From positions 1,178,001 to 1,242,000 of the forward strand of contig JAFMOC010000039.1 in NCBI GenBank assembly GCA_019802505.1: 64,000 bases of DNA. Reading direction: 5' to 3'. Under the pieces are notes generated by a model. It had not been told where the DNA came from and ran no database searches. It saw only the letters and a list, made by a program, of their open reading frames with translations. This DNA is from Corydoras sp. C115 (taxonomy: Eukaryota > Chordata > Actinopteri > Siluriformes > Callichthyidae). Of the stretch, positions 48,006 to 61,328 are shown piece after piece (the stretch's first letter is position 1; each line of letters starts with the position of its first letter). Position numbers and translations under genes: made by a program.

Positions 48006-48470
48006 AATAAAAAAAGTAAAGATTAATGGGGAAGCAAGAGTACCTCAAACTTGTTTAGATCGTAAATTTGGATGTACAAACAAAAAAATAATTCTAATTT
48101 TACTAGAAAAAATGCACTTAACAATAGATGTCTCAGAATCATGTAAATGGTTTCTGATTCTGTTAAAACATGACAAAGTACAATCACTCAAGTACAGACC
48201 AAAGGTTACAGTATGTATTTTGGAACCATTATTTATAACTTCTGCCCCTGAAATATATTCTACACTGTTCTACCAATTGCAATAAACACTATAAATAATC
48301 TTTAAACTGGTGGTAAAATGTAAAAATCGTCAGATAGTTTCATGTAAATATTTTATGTCCATGTTGACTTCACCAAAAAGTTGCCCTACTGTTTTATTTT
48401 GTTCTGACGAAGAATCAGAATCGTGTTTTGAAATAAAAACAAATATAAGTTTGCTCTTCTGTATTTTCAG

Positions 48471-48662
48471 GTCCAGCAGGATGAGTTCTCGAGGCTCCCT
48501 TGCTCATCTCTTTTCCTCTCGCTTTCCTGAAATTCGCGATGATCTTAACCAGGTGGCTGAGATGCTTGACCCTGATGAACCCATCAATTTTGATCCACAG
48601 AGGGAAGAAGCTGATCCAATGCAGTCCAACACCCTCATTCTTCAGTTCCTGGCTTTTACCAG
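48471..48662 (+). CDS. NPHP4: NPHP4 internal exon
   Basis: 192 bp, phase 2 to 2. The acceptor is TTGCTCTTCTGTATTTTCAG and the donor is ACCAG/GTAAAT. It encodes SSRMSSRGSLAHLFSSRFPE, then an Asp/Glu-rich stretch with LDPDEPINFDP, and ends NTLILQFLAFTR. The motifs FPEI, P(I/V)xFxPxxEE and LQFLAFxR are NPHP4 hallmarks in this order, and this is one of the best conserved exons here. An internal ATG at 48481 is not an initiation site. The next intron (48663-55412) carries the intact Tc1 element. Confidence 0.95.
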
Positions 48663-49207
48663 GTAAATACATTTTTTATATACGTATATTTTTGTGAATT
48701 TACCAAAAATACTTTATAAACTTATAAAAGGATATATTTTGTCACATACAAAAAAATGTCACATTATATACAAAAAATAAAATTAACAAGGGGTGTCTAT
48801 TCCTCTTATTATGTTCAGCTAAGTAAGTTAAATATCCCAGATAGGTTGAGTCCTTAGAGCCTAAATGTAAATCTTAGGTTCCTTTTGGGAAAAACACTGA
48901 ATTCACAGGCTGTTCTGATGATGCCGAGTTAAATTCACTATGGAGCCTTGAAGTTCAGATCCTTATTTTAAAATCAATATCATGAAAAGCTGTTTTCCCT
49001 CTGTTTTCAGGATCAATATTATGTATAAATGTCTGTTTGTTGTTTCTAATTCTTAGTTGACATTTATGGCTGTGTTAAGCTTTTGGTCCTGATTCTCCTC
49101 TAACTCTTCAATCATGTCACCGAACTATAAACCTTAAGTGATTGCACGACACACCTGCTGACTATGTCAATAAAACAAGATAACATATTTTTTACTTTCT
49201 TATAATA

Positions 49208-50935
<1,728 letters not shown>

Positions 50936-51008
<73 letters not shown>
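50936..51008. repeat. (TA)36 right of the intact Tc1 element
   Basis: Uninterrupted TA run starting at the right terminal repeat. Confidence 0.97.
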
Positions 51009-51014
<6 letters not shown>

Positions 51015-52673
51015 CTGGAGAAAAGACAGTGTTTTCTGTGTTGGTTATAATTAAACGAATAATTAGTAATTTGGGAGCTGTGAATTAATACTTTATCTAG
51101 ACTTTTTTTTTCATATACATGTTAAACTCACAATGCTTAATGCTGACTTACAAAATGTTCTTGCCAATCCTTGACCTGTTGGACACAGCTGAATAACCAA
51201 TTTTCAATATTGTTACTGGTTTTTAAGGCGTTCAAATGGCTTATGTAACAACAATAACAAGCAAGCAAGTGCATTGAACATTAAAAAAAAAAAACAGCCC
51301 TGGTAGTTCTAAAGATTGTGTAACCATGTCCAATCTGGCAGGTCCAGGGGGTCAGACGAACCAAAATGAGTTGAGTGCATAAGGATTGTTCACCACAGTA
51401 CACACCTCACTGTGTAGTGACAGGTTAGGTCCTGGATTTTATTTTCAAGCAGGGAGATGAAGGTCCTTTCTATATTGAGTTTGCTTTTTCTTCGCAGTCT
51501 GTGTTTTTTATTTCTTTTGTTTTTCCCCTAGTTCAGTCCAGTTCACTTATTCTGAGAAACTTGATTGCCTTTATTCGTGTATTTGTTTTAGTGTCTACCT
51601 TAGAAATGGACTAGTAACCTGTCAAAGGTGTTTTCCAGTGTTTTGCCAATGTGTGCTGGTATAGACTCAACAGCTTTAATTACTGTAAGCAACTTAATAA
51701 TTGCATTCTTCAAATGTGTAGTTTTGTTGTTTTCCCCCTTAATTCATTGAGAATACTTGTGTTGACCAAAGCAATTCATCCCAAATTAATGTTAATGCAC
51801 TGAATTGACCGTGAGAAAAGAAAGGAAATACTTTAATGAATAATTTGGTTTAAGTTATAGAGGTCAACTTACTCTTGTGGTTGATTTGCAACTTTGTGAT
51901 TGCTGGACCCTATACTGCCCTTATTTAGTGCTTAGTGATAGATTGCTAATCTTCCCACAGACAGCAAAGAAAGCAATCATCCCTTCTTAATCTGTCACTC
52001 CTTTTTAATTTATCTGGCTTAATAGAGACATGCTCTTTAGCCCTCTCTGCTCAGAAATGTCACTGAGGTCTTTAATTAATTTATTTTTTCACCTGTGTTA
52101 TTTATATATTTCTCGTCTTTAAATCGTAGGCATGCCCCTGACTCCAAAACCCAATGAAGATGAAAAGAATTTAATCTGGAGTCAGGATTACATATATAAA
52201 GTGCAGTGGTTCATAGTGGACATAATTAATTTTTATTTTGTAGAGTCATGTTTTGAGGAACAAATCCTGGGGCAAAGCGTGCTTCAAGAAATCACAACTA
52301 ACTGTATTTACATTGATCCTTTTCTTTCTTGGTACTGCAAAAGGGCAAAAAGCAATATATATGGAAAACTCATGTCCAGAAATTGCTAAGGCACTTGATT
52401 TAACTTAGTTACATGTTAAAGGAAAATTATTAATGTACATAAAATCAATTTAGCAGCTAAGTGTGCTCACTGGGAATATACCTCGTGTTTGCTAACTGAA
52501 ATTAGTCAACCTAAAATGGTGGCCAAATAAGTAAAATGAACAATAAAATAATTTATATTGATCATCAAGGTTTTTAATGATGCTGTTTTTTTGCAGTTTG
52601 ACTTTGATGTGTTATTTTTACACTGTGAGTCACCGAAGCACATTGAAGTGAAAACGAATAAAATGAACATTCA

Positions 52674-52675
<2 letters not shown>
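51009..52675. other. No gene recognised
   Basis: NPHP4 intron downstream of the intact Tc1 element, unique-looking. Positions 53183-53786 are also without a recognised feature. Confidence 0.42.

Positions 52676-52745
<70 letters not shown>
52676..52745. repeat. (CA)35 microsatellite
   Basis: Uninterrupted CA run followed by CTCGCTCTCTCTC. Confidence 0.97.
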
Positions 52746-52747
<2 letters not shown>

Positions 52748-52924
52748 GCTCTCTCTCAACTCAAACTAAAAAAAAAAAAATTATTGGCATGACAAATAAT
52801 GATATTCATATCTCCAAAGCAAATTTACTGAATAATACAAATCAAAATATGTTAGCAAAGCAGTTATAGTTTTAAATACAAAATAGAAAATATTAGAATA
52901 ATGAGGTAGTTTAAAAAAAAAAAC

Positions 52925-53182
52925 TACCTCTCAGCACTGGGGATCCAGGTTTTAATCGCAATCCAGGTTTCCATGTTCTCTCCGTGTCCGCATGGGCTTT
53001 CTCCCGGGTCTCCAATCACAGTCCAAAAACATGGATTCAAGGGAAATTGGCTGCAATAAATTGCTTCTATATATTGTGTCTGTATGAGTAAGTGTGCCTA
53101 GCACCTGAAACGTTCTACCCTGGATGGGCATGGGAACCCCCTTCATGACCCTAGTAGAGGATTAAGCAGAAGACAAGGAGAT
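52925..53182 (+). repeat. SINE A, lacking the head
   Basis: CTCTCAGCACTGGGGATCCA, GTCCAAAAACATGGATTCAA, CTGGATGGGCATGGGAACCC and a tail region ending near AGACAAGGAG. Confidence 0.8.
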
Positions 53183-53786
53183 GATTAAAATAGTTGTGTG
53201 TCTGTGTGTGAGACATGGTTACCCAGTGTCCCTCACCTGGTGACAGGCATGTGTGTAAATGGCTGCTAGTGTACATCCCGTTCTGTGCTCACCCAGTAAG
53301 TGGGGCAGTTTGTCAAGGTCTTAGAAGGAGGTGAAGTCGGGGATGATATTATTAAATTTGGGGAAGCATTGGTAGTGGATGTGTTTGTATCTGGTACACT
53401 GAGTAAGGAATTACAGTTCTGTCTATACTGTGATGAGAGTGCAGTGCTGACACAGTCTTTTTTCTCGGGGTAACCACGACCAGGTGTGGCACCCGGTATC
53501 TATGCCCCGGTCACCTGCGCTCAGTCTGCACCTCATTATTGTGTTTCTCAATTCAGGGTCTGATGGTGTGCTCAGATGATTTGCTGCACTGTAGTATCAG
53601 GCTAGGGCCAAATAACACTTCATTGGAGTTTAGTTTCAAACACAAACACATACACCCACCTCATCCTCTTAAAAAAAAACATAAACCCTTGTTTTACAAT
53701 TTTTACAATATTACATCATCTCAATGCAGCTTTACAGTACTAAAAGATAATGTTCTACTAACTTCACACAGCAGTTGCAGTAGCTA

Positions 53787-54120
53787 GTCTTCCCAGATAC
53801 ATCTTTACAAGCTCTGGGCAGTTTATCCCATTCTTCATGGTCAGATCGGATTGGATGACAAGAGTTTGTGAATTGCCATCTTCAGGTTTCTCCGCAGATG
53901 ATTGATGGAGTTTACGACTCAGATTTGGCTGGGCCACTCAAGGACATTCATACACCTGCCCCGAAGCTACTCCAGTGTTGTTTTGTCGTTTGCTTTGGGT
54001 TATTGTTGTGTTGAAAGGTGAACTGTCGCCCCAGTCTGAGTTAGCTGGCTGCATTTATTCATTGCTCAATTTTTACCAGTCCCTGGTGTTCAGGGCATCT
54101 TCATTTCTGCCTGTTTTTTA
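53787..54120 (-). pseudogene. Degraded Tc1-like transposase C-terminal fragment
   Basis: On the minus strand, pieces of the Tc1 C-terminal half appear in order: LRLGRQFTFQ near 54030, NNNPK where DNDPK is expected, a region equivalent to SLSGPAKS near 53935, NLKMAIHK near 53885, EEWDKLP near 53835 and LVKMYLGRL near 53800. Stops and frameshifts interrupt it, and the ends are not clear. It belongs to a different Tc1 lineage from both full-length elements. It lies in the NPHP4 intron before exon 55413, antisense to the gene. Confidence 0.75.
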
Positions 54121-54398
54121 GTGAGACATAGTGCTTGTTATTTTGTCACAAGAGTATTTTTGTGTCTGTTTTCATATCATTGAACTAAAGAATCATTTTC
54201 TGTGTGACCAAGATCTCATCTATACTGTTAAGCTGAATCCAACTGGCTTGTCATCTGCCTTTCACTTAACAGAGGTTTCTGTCTTTGTTGCTTTACTGGA
54301 AAAGCTTGATTTATGGAAAGCCACTGAGTTGGTCGTACATCCATATGTGCACATGACAATTTGAGCTATTGTTATGGCCCGTGAAAGTGTGAGGTGTG

Positions 54399-54445
54399 AC
54401 TCACTCTCTCTCTCTCGCTCTCTCTCGCTCTCTCTCACTCTCACT
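54399..54445. repeat. (CT)n-rich tract
   Basis: CTCTCTCTCTCGCTCTCTCT-type sequence over about 45 bases. Confidence 0.85.
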
Positions 54446-54609
54446 GACTCCTCCCTGAGTGCCTCGTCATACATATTAGGACATAACTCCTTTTTAAAAG
54501 TGGCCATAGATTTTATTTATTTATTTATCTGCGTATTTATTTATTGAAAACAAAACTTATAAATGCTTATAAAACACAATTTTAAAAAAAACTATTTTTA
54601 ATTAATAGA

Positions 54610-55085
54610 TGTGTTTATTTAAAACAAAATGATAATAAACTGGTATTTCGTGGTGTAATCTAGTCTGGTTTTTAAAGTGAACATCGATTGCTGAGTAACA
54701 GGATACTGGCTTAGTGCTCATTAGGAAATGGCTCTTTGTTTATAATAATCTGTATTGTTATTAATGGTACATGATTTAAAATGTTCTACCACACATACAG
54801 GTTTATTTGCTGGTGAGCTGGAACAGTTGGGTCCGGAGCATCCTAGTTCGGTCAGATTGAGATGCAGTATAATGCAAAGATGATTTACAGAGGCAATTTT
54901 TTTGCTTCAAAAAAAAAAAACTATTATTAATAATCAGGAATGTGAAGCGGGGCAAAGATGTGTTATTAAAAAGGTGCGTGACAAAGGTGTGGCATTATTG
55001 ATTATTGTCTACAATGTCACGGCTGGAAATACGGCTCAGCCAATCAGATTTATGGACTGGAACTACCAGTTTTATAAACTAATTT
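54610..55085. repeat. Dispersed repeat family E, copy 2
   Basis: GTAATCTAGTCTGGTTTTTA, GAACATCGATTGCTGAGTAA, GGTACATGATTTAAAATG, CAATGTCACGGCTGGAAATA and GACTGGAACTACCAGTTTTA. It is longer in the middle than copy 1. Ends are not sharply defined. Confidence 0.7.
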
Positions 55086-55412
55086 TGAATACTAATATTC
55101 AACAATGGCTAAGCACTGCAAAAATTCATCAATGTATGTTAATCAATCAGCTATTGACATCTCACATTTAACACAAAAAGGAGAGATCAGTCACATGACT
55201 CAGCTACATGTTCGAGCAGTCACATGTCATGATTCAGACCATTTAAAAGAAAACGGATAATTACAGTACACTGTTTAAGAAACTACCATGACTAATTATA
55301 CACAAAGCACATATACTATAATTAAAATACTAATTAACCTTAATCATAATGTCTATAGGCCTAATCTGAATGGTGTATTGTGTGCTTAACTAATTTTTTT
55401 TTTGTTTCCTAG

Positions 55413-55591
55413 GGTCCCACAGCCAGGTATGAAGAAGGACTGGCCAAGTTCTGTCCATTTTACATTTCAGCTTTATCGCTTCCCTCCCACAACAACACTG
55501 TGCCTGAAGTTAATAGAGCCTGAGGCAAGTGCGAGACCTGATTATCCCTGCATTCTCTCTGTTGTTAATAGAGATGGAATAGTTTCCCCAG
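55413..55591 (+). CDS. NPHP4: NPHP4 internal exon
   Basis: 179 bp, phase 2 to 1. The acceptor is TTTTTTTTTGTTTCCTAG and the donor is CCCAG/GTAAGA. It encodes KKDWPSSVHFTFQLYRFPP, then TTTLCLKLIEPE and NRDGIVSPG. The SVHFTFQLYRFPP block is the strongest NPHP4 signature in the window; the human pattern is TVYFTFQFYRFPP. In the family this is a beta-rich region, probably part of a C2-like fold, though the fold assignment is from general knowledge and not visible in the DNA. Confidence 0.96.
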
Positions 55592-56959
55592 GTAAGAGAT
55601 GTTTTTTCTTTTTTTTATTATTTTTTTTTATTTAAACCATTAAAAGCCATTTACTAATTTAAATTATTCTGTTGTAACATACTAAAGAGGAACAAAGGCC
55701 AACAGTTATCTACAAAAAAAAGTTTCAGATAATCACATAATCTAAGAAAAAACATCACTTAACTTGACGTTTCTTAATAGTAGCAGTAAAATGCAAATAC
55801 AAACCGATACCAAAAATGTCGACCATTAATTCAGTTCCATTCAGTTTGACCAAATTTTTTTTGGTGAATTAATTATTACAGTTTTAAACCTGTGCAATAC
55901 TTGACATGAGCAATGTAGTAGTTAGTTAAAGCGGTTTCATTGGTATCCTATCGATAAATTCATAAATTTTTGCCTTCTGCCTTTGCTGTCAACACAGATC
56001 AGATGTGTGTTGTTCATTCAGAAATTCCTCCCTGCTTAGTACAACTACACAGAGCTGTTATCTCGAGGTACTGTAGCCTTTCTATTAGCTCAAACAGATC
56101 TGGCCATTCTGTCATGACCGCTTCCATCAGTGAGGTGTTTTTATCTGCAGAACTGCTGCTTATTGGATGTATTATTCATTTATTGCACCATTCTGAAGCA
56201 GCTGTGCATGAAAATTCCAGTTCAGCATTTATTGAAATACTCTAAAATACAGTCATGCCAGTTAGAACCACGATCACATTATTTCCATGCTGATGGTTGA
56301 TTTTAACATTACCTGAAGATGCATGGTATGCTATGAATACTATTATGCAACTGAATAATTCAATGAGTAGATTAAGTTGGTCCTCACTTTTTGGGTGGCT
56401 GTATATTAGTGTAAACTGCATTTCCATTCAATCACAATTTAGATGATTTTTTTCTGCAGTTTTCTACTATGGATCAGCTGATGTGTAAAAAAGCATATAC
56501 TTACTGCTGGCTGACAAATATCCTAGCAGATTACTTATCTACATCAGTCACAGTCACACATTACTAGACAGACAGACAGGAAGACAGACAGATTGAATGA
56601 CTGAATGATTGAATGATTAAATGAATGATTAATTTATTGATATTATAGGAAATTTAGCAGCAAGTATCAAGTATATAGTACTACTACTTTAATATTAATA
56701 ATAATAATTATAATTATACAGTACAGAAATAATACAATAATAAAGAAATGGTTAAAATAAGAAAACATATATAAACACCATTTAAACATATATAAGATAT
56801 GAGGGTCAGTGCAGTAATGGACCAAGAAATAATGAAGAAATAATAATGTGCAGTACTGAATAGGCATGTGTAGGTACTTTTATGTAAAAGTGTCAATAAA
56901 GTAAATTGTCCAGTAGTGCAGAGTTGAATAGTGCTCACAAGCTAAGCAGTAACATTTGC
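55592..56959. other. No gene recognised
   Basis: NPHP4 intron. (GACA)n-like words at 56567-56592 and (TAA)n at 56690-56720. Confidence 0.42.
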
Positions 56960-57122
56960 ATCTGGTCATTTTAGCAGAAGCTTTCATCCAAAATGACTTA
57001 CAAGTATCCCAACTTAATGGCTGGGTTCAGAAGAGCTCAAGGGCCCACATTGGTAACTTCAGTAAACGTGGGATTTGAACTCTCAACTTTCAGATAGAAC
57101 GTCCAACACACTAACCACTTTT
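56960..57122 (-). repeat. SINE B, full length
   Basis: TCTGGTCATTTTAGCAGAAG, CAAAATGACTTACAAGTATC, GGGATTTGAACTCTCAACTT and CCAACACACTAACCACTT. Confidence 0.8.
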
Positions 57123-58174
57123 CCAGTATTATGGCCTGCTTTTTGTGTGATTATGATATATGAATTAGCACTACTTAGACCACCTCTGAAACATTAGAGG
57201 TGTTAGAGGAACAACTTAGAGGTGTTTCTAGTGCATTTCAAGAGCTTTGTGACTTACTGTGTATCATGAAGGTAGTATTCTGTGGTATAATTACTAATTT
57301 ATAAAAACAATAAAAATAAATAATAATACTAACTGGATTATAAGTTTATTAATTAAACTTGGATAACATTTTAAGCTGTTACTTAATTTGACCTGATTCT
57401 TTTATTTCAATATGACAAACGAGATATTGATTTCTGGCATCAGTGTCAGCTCTTTAGTTTGATAGCAGGTGCCAAACTACCTCTTACTGGTGTTTAATGT
57501 CATTACTGTTCAGCACTTACCTGCAAATACCGGCTAAAACAAATGCTTTTCCCCATGAGCAATATTTCAGAAGAGGGTTGAAGGTAAAATGGTAGCGGGT
57601 GATGTGTTTGAGCTTTTTAAAAAGCAGAAACTTCCATGGAGTTGAGTTACTCAGTGGTGCTCATGCTTTTAAGGAGATGTCCTAGCTGGCACAGTGGGTT
57701 TTGTTCTCCTGCCAAAAACACTCATTAGCCTTTCCTTATGCATCTGCCATTTATTTGCATTAACTGCAACCCATTAATCAACAGATCTACAATAAAACTC
57801 CACTTTTGTTTTTCTTGGTCATTAGGGGGAACAATATGGGTGGCTGTGTGCCATGTGCATTTGCCTCATGCAGTAATGAATGAGCAGTGAGTGCTTACTC
57901 AAACTGTGCCTGTGTGTGCATGTGTGGGTATAAAGCTCTGTGCCACAAAAGATGAGAAATATCAAATATGGTGATGATTACAGAATGGTGGGCTATGTGA
58001 TATAGCAATACATGTGCTCCCACTTATAGTGTGAATAATAACATATTTAAATAATAAATTTGTTAAATATTAAAGTAATTAGTTAATTATAATCATTTAT
58101 TTATTTACGTATATTATTCTAGTTTTTTAATGCCCGTAATGGAGCTTATCTTTTCATGTCATTTCCATACTAGG
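57123..58174. other. No gene recognised
   Basis: NPHP4 intron, unique-looking. Confidence 0.42.
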
Positions 58175-58292
58175 GACTAGGGTTATAAGTGGGTATGGGG
58201 GGTTCCTCATATCCATCTAGGGCAGAAAGTTTCTGGTGTTGGACAGATACACCCAGGACAGGGTGCCAATCAATCGCTCACTCACTTACTCA

Positions 58293-58375
<83 letters not shown>

Positions 58376-58510
58376 TATAGTAATAATTTAAATAGGGGCA
58401 ATTCACCTTGACTTAGACTGTGAAACAGGAGAAAACACACATGGACACGGGGAGAACATGGAAACTTCACCAGATTTGGATTTGAACCTGAATACTCAGT
58501 ACTAATCTCA
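58175..58510 (-). repeat. SINE A with a very long internal (CA)n
   Basis: GGGGGGTTCCTCATATCCAT and GATACACCCAGGACAGGGTG, a (CA)39 array at 58294-58372 where the element has CACTCACACAGACACAC, then GGACACGGGGAGAACATGGA. Confidence 0.8.
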
Positions 58511-58520
58511 TCTTATATAG

Positions 58521-58522
<2 letters not shown>

Positions 58523-58613
<91 letters not shown>

Positions 58614-58627
58614 TTTGTGTGTGTGTG
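58523..58627. repeat. (TA)39-(TG)n microsatellite
   Basis: TA run to 58601, then TG with a TTTTG interruption. Confidence 0.96.
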
Positions 58628-58644
58628 TTCTTTACTTTAAATCT

Positions 58645-58885
58645 TATCTATTAGATATCTTCTGCTTAATCTTCAATTAGGGTCGCAGGGTTTTTTTCTG
58701 TGCCCTGGCCAGATACACCCAGGACAGCACATCAGTCCATTGCAGTGCACACACTCCCTTATACACACACACTTTAAATGGACAAATTAGAGCAGCCAAT
58801 TTATCTTGTATCCATGTTCCTGGACTCTGGCAGGAAACCGAAGAACCCGTCGAAAACCCTGCAGGACACAGGGAGTACATGGAAG
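58645..58885 (-). repeat. SINE A, 3' two thirds
   Basis: ATATCTTCTGCTTAATCTTC, CCAGATACACCCAGGACAGC, GTATCCATGTTCCTGGACTC and CACAGGGAGTACATGGAAG. Confidence 0.78.
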
Positions 58886-59889
58886 TTATATTTTAATAAA
58901 ATATAAAAATAATAATTTAAATAGATAGGAAATGGGTATCTTTTTATCTGCAACCTTCTCATGAATTCAACGTTTGTACAATGTTCTCGTGATGATGGAT
59001 TTAATTTCATTAACATTAGCCTATATTAAAGGGCCTTAGATTTAAATTTACCATGCCTCATAGAGGTTACTTAGAAGGTACTTTTACTTACATGCAGCCA
59101 TGCATATTTTTTCTAATAGTTAATGACATGGAACAATTTTGGAAGTGAAAATGTCTTACTAGCAACTTTTCTTCCAAATTTAAAAGTAAAACAGAGGCCT
59201 AACCATTCGGATGAAGTTGCTTGTTAATCGTGACGCAGCAGAAGCCTGCAGATTACAACGTGTGTCCATTTTCAGCTCATTGTCTGAGTTGTGTTCCTCT
59301 ATTTCTCTTACCCTCATTTCTGCCTCGGTCTCTAGCTGAGTGTCTAGCTTAGCCTTGTCCTCCCATCAGCCCTCTGCCTGCCTGCTGAGGGAGTTAATGG
59401 TGCGAGCACAGAGAGAAAAGAAGGAAAAGAAGACAGCCGTCAGAGGAAAGAGAGAACATGGAGGACAGGGAGAGAATGAGACGAGGAGAAACATGCAAAA
59501 CAACTAAGCTGTTAGCGGTGGCAGAGGGGGTCTAAGCTGTTTACCATCCTTTCATTTAACCCCCTTCAGAAAAAAAAAAAAGTTCACAGCATGAACGGAA
59601 GAGATGAATATCATTGATATATCTGGCGTGTTATTGTCAGGGGAGGCAGCAGACAGCATCAAGGACAGAGCTTTATTCAGGTTGTGTAGCTTGATAATCA
59701 GGAATAAAGTTATTTCACACTCTGAGTCGAGGTATAGTCTAATTCACAGTTTATATTTACAAAGTGAGATGAAGAAATGTCCCTTAAACCCAAGTCTGCT
59801 TATTTCACTTCCACTTTGTAACAATAATGTTCCATGGTTTAATGCTAATCTGGTGTGTGGTCACATGACTACACTAGATATACCAATTA
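58886..59889. other. No gene recognised
   Basis: NPHP4 intron. Purine-rich at 59400-59480, otherwise unique-looking. Confidence 0.42.
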
Positions 59890-60300
59890 AATATTTCAAT
59901 TCCACTTACTGTAAAGATGGACTTTAACTATAACTGTGTTAGTCCCCTTTACTCTGTCTCTCCACAGAGCAGGTATTATGTGTTTGGTGCAGTATTTGTA
60001 ATATAATATTTGTATGTGGTGTTTAAATGAAACTACAGCAGCACTGTTGCACTAAAACCCCCTCACCGCATTAGTGTTACTGCAGGACTGACAATACACC
60101 ACCTAAATTACATCTGTTCTGTGATGGTCCTAACCAATAGAGAACAGAGAACAATAAGGGGACTAACAAAAACAAAGAATACAGATGTACTACAGGCAGT
60201 AATTGTAAAACTACAGAGTCCATCTATATGGTGAGTGGAGAAAACAAACAATTGCGCAAAAAAGGGGGTGTGTCCAAATCTTTGAGTGGTATTGTATAAA
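59890..60300. mobile_element. Family D element, left tip truncated
   Basis: TTCCACTTACTGTAAAGATG, CACAGAGCAGGTATTATGTG, CTAAAACCCCCTCACCGCAT, CTAACCAATAGAGAACAGAG, CAGAGTCCATCTATATGGTG and GTGTCCAAATCTTTGAGTGG in the same order as the full copy. Confidence 0.78.
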
Positions 60301-61052
60301 TATATGAATCCACATCAATGACAAAAATTAAAAAGTAAATGCATGAACCATAAAGACCATGACAGACAGTGAATACGTTAAACTCTGCTGTAAAACTGCT
60401 TTGAGACATGTCCTGTTTGAAAGAGTACTCTATAAATAGAGATGATTTAAGTTGACTAGGAATAACCAACAAAAAGATGTCTTTTCACATAAGTAAAGCA
60501 GCAAGACTCACCAGAGTAGTAAAAGAAGCTTAAATACACAACATGTGCAATCTTGGACAGGTAACATATAGGGCAATAACCAAGGCACCAATGAACAACA
60601 ACGTGCAGAACAAAAGGCATGACTGAAAATCAGAGCCGTAAACATGAAACAAACTGACACATCACTTGACAGAAAGTAAAACAAAGAACATAACTCAGAA
60701 TTGCAGAGCAAAAGCCATGTCACATCAATGAGGTTTGACAAGTACATTAAAATATGTGATATAAATAATATATCTTATAATACAGTTAAACTATAAAAGT
60801 TATAGGATTTAAAATTCAGTGTTTACACCTTTTTTTTCATAAACCTGGAAAAGGTCTGTCTGTCTGGGGGCAGTTTCACATCGATAAACAAGGAATGAAC
60901 ATGTCCACAAAGATTCAATTACCTCTTTATGTGCGTCTGACTTGGTGACAGCAGATTTAGGAAGAAAAATGTTTCCAGTTTAAAGCTGTTGGGTGTCTAC
61001 GAAACTTCTGTCTCACGGGTGCCAATCAGGTTCAGTAGAAACTAACAGTCGT

Positions 61053-61055
<3 letters not shown>
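60301..61055. other. No gene recognised
   Basis: NPHP4 intron. Positions 60490-60740 may be a repeat, but I could not assign it. Confidence 0.4.

Positions 61056-61141
<86 letters not shown>
61056..61141. repeat. (TG)43 just before the last visible NPHP4 exon
   Basis: Uninterrupted TG run ending 26 bases before the exon that starts at 61168. The bases between hold the only pyrimidine-rich sequence available to the acceptor. Confidence 0.97.
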
Positions 61142-61143
<2 letters not shown>

Positions 61144-61167
61144 TCCACTTATGCTCATGTGTCTCAG

Positions 61168-61328
61168 GTCCACCAGGGCTACAGTTGCAATATCAAGTCG
61201 ATCCCGCCTTCTTAAAGCCCGGGGAGCGTCCGTGGTTCCTGCGCTACCTGGCACTACACTCTCTGCACATAGACGTGTGGGACAGCGACTCATTACTGCT
61301 CATCGGTTCTGCTGCTGTCCAATTGAAG
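61168..61328 (+). CDS. NPHP4: NPHP4 internal exon (last visible) with a weak donor
   Basis: 161 bp, phase 1 to 0. It encodes [20 protein letters not shown], then [18 protein letters not shown] and [11 protein letters not shown], matching the NPHP4 block with FLKPGER, [18 protein letters not shown]. The acceptor is ATGCTCATGTGTCTCAG, 27 bases after a (TG)43 microsatellite. The family boundary falls after the AAG lysine codon, leaving a donor of AAG/GTTTCC, which is far from consensus. If it is not used, translation stops after four more codons (61341-61343). The next exon was not found before 64000. Confidence 0.94.

Noticed and set aside
48310..48480. N-terminal extension of the open frame into the exon at 48471 (start at 48310)
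   Set aside because: A good acceptor at 48469-48470 and family homology begin at 48471; the upstream codons are intron.
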